Assembly: GCA_016209085.1 (NCBI GenBank)
Contig: JACQWV010000031.1
Location: 1 to 56,787 of the forward strand
DNA length: 56,787 bases
DNA from: Elusimicrobiota bacterium
Lineage (GTDB): Bacteria; Elusimicrobiota; Elusimicrobia; Elusimicrobiales; UBA9959
Direction: 5' to 3'
The translations under genes were made by a program, and so were the position numbers. Positions 24,492 to 30,532 of the stretch are shown in pieces; position 1 is the first letter of the stretch, and every line of letters starts with the position of its first letter. The notes beneath the pieces are model-generated. The model made no database searches and was not told the DNA's origin. It was given only the letters and a program-made list of their open reading frames with translations.

Positions 24492-24525
24492 GCGACGTTG
24501 ATAACGTCGTTCTTTTGTTTTATTC
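24492..24525 (+). terminator. Terminator between the peptide gene and its enzymes
   Basis: CGACGTT (24493-24499) pairs with AACGTCG (24503-24509), extended by a G-T pair, and is followed by TTCTTTTGTTTTATT. Incomplete read-through here would set the precursor-to-enzyme ratio. Confidence 0.7.
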
Positions 24526-24595
24526 TGAAATACCCCGGGTCAAGCCCTAGTGTGGTGTCCCTAACAGATCTTTAGATTTGGATATCATGGTTTTT

Positions 24596-24678
24596 GTAGG
24601 GGTTTGATTTATCAAACCCGCTTTTATTCGGGTCGGATAAATCCGTCCTTATAATTCAAGGAGAGGGACGACCCCTAC
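24596..24678. repeat. GTAGGGG...CCCCTAC palindromic element
   Basis: The outer GTAGGGG/CCCCTAC ends enclose a GGTTTGAT-TTATCAAACC hairpin and a GTCGGATAAATCCG word. Related copies lie at 33846-33905, within 14334-14390 and within 45107-45165. The whole gap 24440-24771 holds only the terminator and this element. Confidence 0.7.
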
Positions 24679-24771
24679 AATGCAGAATCAAATGTCAAGT
24701 TATTTATTCGCAACCCTTCAAGGACGAGGGAACATAATGATTAAAAAATAAAACCTGATTAGGAGAGAACT

Positions 24772-25023
24772 ATGGAATTCAAAAAGCATGTTCAGGTACG
24801 AAAAGAAAAATTTGGAATGGTGATATTTGAGACATTGAAAGAAAAGGTCTTTGTCACCAACTCAACCGGCGCAGATATTGTTGAGCGCCTCAAAGAGAAA
24901 AAGACGCCGGACACGATAATCACTGAACTGGCATTAGAGTACATCACCGAACCGAGCGCAATAGTCGATGATGTGAACTGTTTCATTGAAAAGCTTATCC
25001 AGCATGAAGTGTTGACAAAATAA
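24772..25023 (+). CDS. PqqD-like RiPP recognition element protein
   Basis: This 83-aa stand-alone protein matches the PqqD fold by pattern: beta strands with KEKFGMVIFE and VFVTNSTGADIVERL, then helices ending VDDVNCFIEKLIQHEVL. Such proteins bind the leader of a precursor peptide and present it to a radical SAM enzyme. Its neighbours are the 50-aa peptide upstream and the radical SAM gene 19 nt downstream. The AGGAGAGA ribosome-binding site is good. A mycofactocin MftB-like role is possible, but no MftA-like peptide is present. Confidence 0.8.
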   Translation: MEFKKHVQVRKEKFGMVIFETLKEKVFVTNSTGADIVERLKEKKTPDTIITELALEYITEPSAIVDDVNCFIEKLIQHEVLTK

Positions 25024-25042
25024 AAGGAGAACTAGACAACTT

Positions 25043-26023
25043 ATGGAACCCACAAAGAACTTTAACACCACCCCCGGCATGGCCGGAGAGAGCTTTGACG
25101 ATTTCAAGGCGCCGCTTTTCCTTGCGTGGCAAATAAATTCCGTGTGCAACCTTGGATGCCTTCACTGTTGCGAAGATTCTGGCCATCATATCCCCGGCGA
25201 AATGACAAGAGATGAGATATTCAACTTTCTGCATCAGGTCCGCGAAATGAATATTCCATACGTAGCTATTTCAGGTGGCGAGCCGCTCCTTCACCCTAAC
25301 TTTTTTGAGGTAGTAGAGTTCATCCGCGAATCTGGTATAAGCTTAAAGGTCGAGACCAACGGAGAGTTCATCGACGACAAAGTGGTAGATCGTTTTGTAG
25401 ATTTTGATTTCCGGTCGGTCCAGATAAGCCTTGACGGTGCAACCGCATCAACCCATGAAGTCCTGCGACTGAAGGGCGACTATAAGAAGTCATACACCGC
25501 TGTCAAAAACCTTGTGAAAAAGGGTGTGACAACAGAAATAGTGTTCGTCCCTACGAAATTCAATATTCATGAAGTTGGCGAAGCGATAGACATGGCATAT
25601 GACCTTGGTTGTTACGGATTTTATACAGGCAAGATAATGCGCATCGGCAGAGCCGCTTTGAACTGGGACAAACTGAACCCGATGGAAGAACAGTATAAGA
25701 CCTTCTTTAAGACGCTCGACGAAAAGACAAAACAATATGAGAATAAGATGAAGGTCTATTACTATCCCTACGATGTCATAGAAGAGCTTAAGTATAGATT
25801 AGAAAAACCCTCGGCGAGCCTCCTGATTGTTCCCAACGGAAATACCAAGCTTATAGGACCGCTTCCTTTCATCTGCGGCAATGTGAAGGAACAGCCTTTG
25901 GCGAAGGTCTGGGATCGCTATAAAAAGGCGTGGCATGAGCCAAAGGTCATAGAATTCACAAAAAGGGTCATAAAAGATCCGAGCCTTCTTGCCGAATCCA
26001 ATAAATGGCAAAACGTGTTTTAA
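25043..26023 (+). CDS. PqqE/MftC-like radical SAM enzyme with reduced SPASM region
   Basis: This 326-aa protein has the radical SAM cluster motif CNLGCLHC (Cys35, 39, 42, with an extra Cys43), then AISGGEPLLHP and VQISLDGA. It would cleave S-adenosylmethionine to modify a bound peptide. The C-terminal part has the SPASM-like path (VPNGNTKLIGPLPFICGNV then PLAKVWDRYKKAW) but only one Cys (Cys278). An auxiliary cluster with full Cys ligation is therefore unlikely. Lys codons here are mostly AAG and Arg codons mostly CGN, unlike the dcw genes, which suggests transfer. It overlaps the UbiA-type gene by 19 nt. Confidence 0.85.
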   Translation: MEPTKNFNTTPGMAGESFDDFKAPLFLAWQINSVCNLGCLHCCEDSGHHIPGEMTRDEIFNFLHQVREMNIPYVAISGGEPLLHPNFFEVVEFIRESGISLKVETNGEFIDDKVVDRFVDFDFRSVQISLDGATASTHEVLRLKGDYKKSYTAVKNLVKKGVTTEIVFVPTKFNIHEVGEAIDMAYDLGCYGFYTGKIMRIGRAALNWDKLNPMEEQYKTFFKTLDEKTKQYENKMKVYYYPYDVIEELKYRLEKPSASLLIVPNGNTKLIGPLPFICGNVKEQPLAKVWDRYKKAWHEPKVIEFTKRVIKDPSLLAESNKWQNVF

Positions 26024-26868
26024 GGTTCATCCGCTATCGTTTTTTGCTCTTTGCGGGTCTCCTGCCGTATTGTCTTGGCGCCTCCATCGCGTATCATGGC
26101 GTTTCGGTGTTCAACCTCAATCTTTTTCTAACAGGTCTTGTTGGCATCTTTTTTGCGCTTATTGGGGTAGAGGCATTCAATGAATATTTCGACTGGATAC
26201 TTGGGAGCGACCGTGTCTTTCAATTAGACCCTAAACCCGTTACAAAGAAAAAATTCCACATAGGTGTTGCGGCGTTTGCCGCAGCCCTTTTATTTGCAGT
26301 ATATCTAACCTTGCAGGTTGGAATAGGCATTGCCATTTTCGCTGTACTCGGTTTTATCGCGGCTGCGGGTTACCTTGGCCCGCCGTTAAGGTTCACATAT
26401 AGAGGATTAGGCGAGATCGTTATTGCCCTTTCATATGGACCCGACATGGTCCTGGGGAGCTACTATCTGCAGGCAGGTCATATAAGCATTATTCCGGTCG
26501 TTGTGTCGGTGATACCGGCTATTTTTTTGTTCTTAATAGCGATAATAAATGAGGTGCCTGACTTTTTGCAGGATAGACTCGTCGGCAAAAAAAATATATG
26601 CGTTAGGAACGGCAGGGAAAGAACGGTAGCCATATATGGCTTGATGTCGGTCGTTCTATATATAGCGTTGGCGCTGATAGTATTTGCAGGACTGCTACCA
26701 ACGGCCGGCCTTTTTATCTTATTAACCCTGCCTTTTATGTGGCGCAATTATTTCGTCGCAAAGGCCAAGTTGGACGCGCCTCAAGACATGTTGGGAGCGA
26801 TCCGCGGAACCCTGATAGTTTACATCATTTCCATGGGCATTTTGATAGTTTCTTACTTGAAAAAATAA
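26005..26868 (+). CDS. UbiA-family prenyltransferase
   Basis: This 287-aa protein has about eight to nine membrane segments and both Asp motifs of the UbiA superfamily: N-x3-D-x5-D in NEYFDWILGSD, and DFLQD in NEVPDFLQDRLVGKKN. It should move a prenyl chain from a diphosphate onto an acceptor in the membrane. It resembles the MenA-like branch, but the acceptor cannot be read from sequence. Its 19-nt overlap with the radical SAM gene argues for a joint pathway, perhaps prenylation of a peptide-derived product. A quinone-related role unconnected to the peptide remains possible. Confidence 0.8.
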   Translation: MAKRVLRFIRYRFLLFAGLLPYCLGASIAYHGVSVFNLNLFLTGLVGIFFALIGVEAFNEYFDWILGSDRVFQLDPKPVTKKKFHIGVAAFAAALLFAVYLTLQVGIGIAIFAVLGFIAAAGYLGPPLRFTYRGLGEIVIALSYGPDMVLGSYYLQAGHISIIPVVVSVIPAIFLFLIAIINEVPDFLQDRLVGKKNICVRNGRERTVAIYGLMSVVLYIALALIVFAGLLPTAGLFILLTLPFMWRNYFVAKAKLDAPQDMLGAIRGTLIVYIISMGILIVSYLKK

Positions 26869-26972
26869 CCTTGGCCGCTTGGAGTATACATTACTACCCG
26901 GAAATCATCCCTTGTAAAAATTTAAACACCGCAAGTTTTTGTGTTTTTTTGCGTTAAATATTATAGAGTGAT

Positions 26973-27042
26973 ACAAGTTGCAAGTCACAGGTCACAAGCA
27001 AGGAACTACGAATTGCGAAAATCTGAAGATTGAATATGAAAT
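26973..27042. repeat. Degenerate heptamer array H7 (before the anti-sigma gene)
   Basis: Ten units can be laid out from ACAAGTT at 26973 (GCAAGTC, ACAGGTC, ACAAGCA, AGGAACT, ACGAATT and others) to ATGAAAT at 27036, which holds the start codon of the next gene. Confidence 0.8.
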
Positions 27043-27539
27043 GCGATGACGCGATAAAAAAACTTTCGGCTTATCTGGATAACGAGCTTAAGGACAATCT
27101 AAGAACAGAGCTGGAAAATCATTTAAAAATCTGCCCGGACTGCAGCCGGGAACATGAGACTTTGGCCGGAAACGCAAAATTCATGCTTACCCTGCCGGAG
27201 ATTGAACCTTCCCCATATTTTATCCAACAGACCCTGGCAAAAATACGCAAAACAGAAAGACGAGAAAAAGGCTTTTTTACATGGGTTCCTGTCCCGGCAA
27301 TGGCTGTCCTGATTCTGGTTCTGCTTTCTTATTTTCTGTCTTTTTCAATCAAGGTGTTCGCTCTTGAACCTGAATCAAGGAAAAAAATAGCCGGTCACGC
27401 TTTTGAAAGCGCGGTCAAAGGCTCTCACGTTCTGGGGCATGTTTCGTTTAAAAAATTCTGCAAAAGATCCTGTGACATCTTGTGCGAATGCAAAATTTGC
27501 CCAATGTATCAGAACAAAGGTGATAAGATGATACGATGA
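27036..27539 (+). CDS. Zinc-finger anti-sigma factor
   Basis: This 167-aa protein has an N-terminal anti-sigma zinc domain (MKCDDAIKKLSAYLDNEL, then H-x3-C-x2-C in HLKICPDC at about 31-38) and one membrane segment (about 89-110), followed by a short extracytoplasmic tail. Such proteins hold an ECF sigma factor inactive at the membrane. The partner is probably the sigma factor at 23615, separated by the peptide cassette. ATG 27036 is preferred to TTG 27030. The C-terminus (GDKMIR) is encoded by a GATGATA-type repeat. Confidence 0.8.
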   Translation: MKCDDAIKKLSAYLDNELKDNLRTELENHLKICPDCSREHETLAGNAKFMLTLPEIEPSPYFIQQTLAKIRKTERREKGFFTWVPVPAMAVLILVLLSYFLSFSIKVFALEPESRKKIAGHAFESAVKGSHVLGHVSFKKFCKRSCDILCECKICPMYQNKGDKMIR

Positions 27540-27552
27540 TGAGTTGATAAGG
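27519..27552. repeat. Short GATGATA-type array H8 (anti-sigma 3' end)
   Basis: GTGATAAGATGATACGATGA-type words encode the terminal DKMIR and stop and continue toward the next ribosome-binding site. The murF end has the same arrangement. Confidence 0.6.
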
Positions 27553-27559
27553 AGAATTT

Positions 27560-27811
27560 ATGAAATCAAAAACAGCGTTAATAAGTCTGTTGCTCGGCAT
27601 ACTTTCATTTATACATTTATTCGGCATTGAAAAAGCGGCGATGGCGATAATATTCGGGACAATTGCCCTGAAAGAGGGACTTGAAGACAAAAAATCAGGA
27701 TACATGGCAAAATCAGGCATTCTTCTCGGTCTGCTTTATCTTGTTGTCCTTACAGTCGTGTCAATAAAGTATTTTCCGGAAATGTTTAAACTCATTGAAA
27801 ATCTAAAATAA
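27560..27811 (+). CDS. Small membrane protein, DUF4190-like
   Basis: This 83-aa protein has two hydrophobic segments (about 4-35 and 50-72) and the pattern LLGILSF...AIIFGTIALKEG seen in DUF4190-type proteins, whose function is unknown. An AAGGAGAA ribosome-binding site precedes the ATG. Its stop overlaps the ATG of the TolC-like gene by 1 nt, so it is translated together with the metal-efflux genes. Confidence 0.65.
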   Translation: MKSKTALISLLLGILSFIHLFGIEKAAMAIIFGTIALKEGLEDKKSGYMAKSGILLGLLYLVVLTVVSIKYFPEMFKLIENLK

Positions 27812-29022
27812 TGAAAACAGCATTTTTTCTGTTTTTTCTGACAGCTTCTCTCTCTCCTGCTTATCCGCAGGAAACGATATCCATTGAAGAAATAATAAGA
27901 GAGGTCATTGACAAGAACCCTGAAATCAAGGCAGCTGAAAGCCTGTCTAAGGCTTACAAGACCCGCGTTCCCCAGTCATACTTTCCGGCAAATCCTTCCG
28001 TTGAATTTGAAAGAATGTACCTGCCTGATTCAGGGGAAAAGAATGTCTTATTGAAACAGGAACTGGAAAATCCGTACAAACTTCTTCTCATGCGCTCCAT
28101 TTTCAGGAAAGACGCCGATTATTACAAAAAACTTTTCCAAGCAAAAAGAAACCGGGTTGTTGCCGAAACAAAACAGGCATTTTACAGATATTATCTCTCA
28201 GAACGGTACGAAAAAATTTTCCGGGAAACAGCAGACATACTGACGGGGTTTTCAAAGACGGCGGAAGCAAAATACGCTGCAGGCCATGCCCGGCAGACGG
28301 ACGTGCTGAAATCGCAGGTGGAGCTTTCAAAAACCCTGAACATGCTGGTTACGATAAAACAGGAAAAAGAAACGGCCCGGGCGCTCTTAAATTCCCTGAT
28401 GGACAGGGATACCGAGTCTCCCCTGCCTCCTCCAGAAGAGCCTGAAAAGAAACCTGTAAGTCTGGATTTATCAATACTGCGCGCAAAAGCTTTGCAGATG
28501 AATCCTGAAATAGAAGCAATGAAAATAAACATTGCCAGAGCGGGGGATTTGCTGAAATCAGGCAAATCACAATGGCTGCCTGACTTTATGCTGGCTTACA
28601 GAACGCGCTCTGCTGGCGGTTCCGTAATGGATAACACCTATGATATTTCCATCGGATTAACCATACCCCTGTTTTTAGGCAAAAACGCCTCAATTGTCAG
28701 GCAGGCGCGGGCTGAAAAACAGATGGCTGAGGCAGAGTATAAATCTTCCGGAAACAAACTTTCTTTTGAAATTAAAAACGCGATAGTGCAGATTGAGACC
28801 GGCTTAAGGCTTATTGAACTTTATGAAACAAGCGTAATACCCCAGGCCGAGCAATCCCTGCAAATAGCGGATTCAAGCTACCGGGCCAATAAAATTGATT
28901 TCATTGACCTTCTTGACGCAGTCAGGACGCTGCTTGATTTTAAAACTGATTACTATGCTTACATAGCGCGACATTTAGAGTGGAAAGCGGAATTGGAAAG
29001 ATTAATCGGAGAAAATTTATGA
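27811..29022 (+). CDS. TolC-family outer-membrane efflux channel (CusC/CzcC type)
   Basis: This 403-aa protein has a signal peptide (about 1-19) and the two-repeat TolC helical arrangement, with paired long coiled-coil regions (about 105-175 and 300-385). It forms the outer-membrane duct of a tripartite pump. It lies directly upstream of the adaptor (4-nt ATGA overlap) and the RND transporter gene, so heavy-metal efflux is the likely role. The length is typical of the CzcC/CusC class. Confidence 0.85.
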   Translation: MKTAFFLFFLTASLSPAYPQETISIEEIIREVIDKNPEIKAAESLSKAYKTRVPQSYFPANPSVEFERMYLPDSGEKNVLLKQELENPYKLLLMRSIFRKDADYYKKLFQAKRNRVVAETKQAFYRYYLSERYEKIFRETADILTGFSKTAEAKYAAGHARQTDVLKSQVELSKTLNMLVTIKQEKETARALLNSLMDRDTESPLPPPEEPEKKPVSLDLSILRAKALQMNPEIEAMKINIARAGDLLKSGKSQWLPDFMLAYRTRSAGGSVMDNTYDISIGLTIPLFLGKNASIVRQARAEKQMAEAEYKSSGNKLSFEIKNAIVQIETGLRLIELYETSVIPQAEQSLQIADSSYRANKIDFIDLLDAVRTLLDFKTDYYAYIARHLEWKAELERLIGENL

Positions 29023-30062
29023 ATGCTAAAAAAATATTTTTTGCAATTATAGCGATAGTTTGTTTAATCACAGCGGTAATCTGGGTTTACAAAAATCATA
29101 ATTCAAGGACGGATACCAGACGATATGAGGCAGCCAAAAATTTATATTACTGTCCAATGCATCCTGACTATACTTCTGATAAACCCGGCTCATGTCCGAT
29201 ATGCGGAATGGATTTAGTGAAACAGGAGACGGCTAAAGATGAGGAAGAAACAAATATAAAAGGAACTGTCTCAATTGATACTGAAAAACAGCGTTTAATA
29301 GGCGTTAAAACAGGAAAAGCGGTTAAAAAAGAATTCGTTCTGAAAATCATAAGCCCGGGTAAAATAGCGTATGACCCGGACCTCTACCATGCTATATCAG
29401 AATACACAGAGGCAGTTGCAACGTCAGAAAAAACAAAAAACAGCCCGTGGCCTGAAGTGCGGGAAAGGTCCGAAATGCTGGTAAATTCCGCCGGACTGAA
29501 ACTCAGACAGATGGGCATATCTGATGAACAAATAAAAGACATCACAAATTCAAATAATAATTATACTAGTTTGCTCTTACCGCAGGAAAATAAAAATGCA
29601 TGGGCGTACATTCAGATATATGAATATGAAATCGGACTCATAAAACCCGGGCAGGCGGTTGAAATAACGGCCCCGGCTTATCCGGGCAGGAAATTCAAAG
29701 GAACCATAAAATCCGTTGATTCAATAATTTCTCCTGAAACAAGAACCCTGCGCGCAAGGGCAGAAACCGAAAATCCCGGGGGGCTTTTAAAACCGGAAAT
29801 GTACGTTGATGCCGAGATATCAGTTAATCTGGGCAAAAAGCTCTTAATTCCCGCAGACTCTGTGCTGGACACGGGCAAAAAGAGAATAATATTTATAGAC
29901 AAAGGTTCAGGCAAATTTGAACCCAGGGACATCCAGACCGGCAAATCAAACGGAGAATACGTGGAAGTGCTGAACGGCCTTAAAGAAGGAGAAAAAATAG
30001 TCGTTTCGTCAAATTTTCTCATAGATTCCGAATCAAAATTAAAATCAGCGTTGGAAAGATAA
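29019..30062 (+). CDS. RND periplasmic adaptor with heavy-metal-binding domain (CusB type)
   Basis: This 347-aa protein has an N-terminal membrane anchor or signal (about 4-22) and a heavy-metal-binding module YYCPMHPDYTSDKPGSCPIC (about 39-58), common in CusB/CzcB proteins. A barrel-sandwich and beta-barrel adaptor fold follows (about 90-345). It links the RND pump to the TolC-like channel. ATG 29019 overlaps the upstream stop; the start at 28980 lies inside the preceding gene. The Cys/His/Met content suggests Cu(I)/Ag(I), but Zn/Co/Cd cannot be excluded. Confidence 0.85.
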   Translation: MNAKKIFFAIIAIVCLITAVIWVYKNHNSRTDTRRYEAAKNLYYCPMHPDYTSDKPGSCPICGMDLVKQETAKDEEETNIKGTVSIDTEKQRLIGVKTGKAVKKEFVLKIISPGKIAYDPDLYHAISEYTEAVATSEKTKNSPWPEVRERSEMLVNSAGLKLRQMGISDEQIKDITNSNNNYTSLLLPQENKNAWAYIQIYEYEIGLIKPGQAVEITAPAYPGRKFKGTIKSVDSIISPETRTLRARAETENPGGLLKPEMYVDAEISVNLGKKLLIPADSVLDTGKKRIIFIDKGSGKFEPRDIQTGKSNGEYVEVLNGLKEGEKIVVSSNFLIDSESKLKSALER

Positions 30063-30063
30063 G

Positions 30064-30085
30064 TCCGAAAATTGCAATTTTCGGA
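30064..30085. repeat. Perfect 22-bp palindrome after the adaptor gene
   Basis: TCCGAAAATTG is followed at once by its reverse complement CAATTTTCGGA. It lies 1 nt after the adaptor stop and could slow transcription toward the pump gene. No T-run follows. Confidence 0.5.
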
Positions 30086-30086
30086 T

Positions 30087-30128
30087 AGTCACAAGACACA
30101 AGTCACATGTCACAAGAAACAACTGAAC
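30087..30128. repeat. Degenerate heptamer array H9
   Basis: Six units lie in register: AGTCACA, AGACACA, AGTCACA, TGTCACA, AGAAACA and ACTGAAC. Confidence 0.85.
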
Positions 30129-30139
30129 TTTTCGGATTA

Positions 30140-30277
30140 ATATAAATGTAAATGCTCACTGAAGCACGTCATTCCCGTGTAAACGGGAATCTATAGATTC
30201 CCACTCCCTGCTTACTACCTGCAGGGACAAGTTTCGTGGGAATGACAACGGGATTCGCTGAATATTTACATATAAAT
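30140..30277. mobile_element. MITE-like element copy C with 8-bp target duplication
   Basis: The 122-bp element (30148-30269) starts GTAAATGCTCACTGAA and ends TTCGCTGAATATTTAC, imperfect terminal inverted repeats of each other. It is flanked on both sides by ATATAAAT (30140-30147 and 30270-30277), a perfect 8-bp duplication. The interior holds a GTCATTCCCGTG / CGTGGGAATGAC-type hairpin and no ORF. Confidence 0.85.
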
Positions 30278-30280
30278 TTT

Positions 30281-30500
30281 TCAAAGCCGCAAGGCAAGTT
30301 TACAAGGGAGCGATTTGTGAGGTTTAGCCTTGCCGAGCAAGGTTTATGAGGGTATCCCTCCGGGACGGCGAGGATGTTTGAGGGCAAAAACATTGCTTTT
30401 TGCCCGAGTTCCGCAGCCGCCGAGTAAACCGCAGCGAACAACGGCGTTAAAAACCTCACCATGAGCGATTCTGGAAACTTGCCGTAAAAGAGGGCTTTGA
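30281..30500. repeat. 220-bp long-arm inverted-repeat element
   Basis: TCAAAGCC, GGCAAGTTT and GTGAGGTTT on the left (30281-30325) pair with AAACCTCAC, AAACTTGCC and GGCTTTGA on the right (30451-30500), with internal loops. The centre holds a perfect GGGCAAAAA-6-TTTTTGCCC hairpin. It resembles the element at 54080-54296 in size and plan and lies directly upstream of the RND gene. Confidence 0.65.
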
Positions 30501-30532
30501 ATCTTATTATAGCTGTGACAGACACAAATAGT

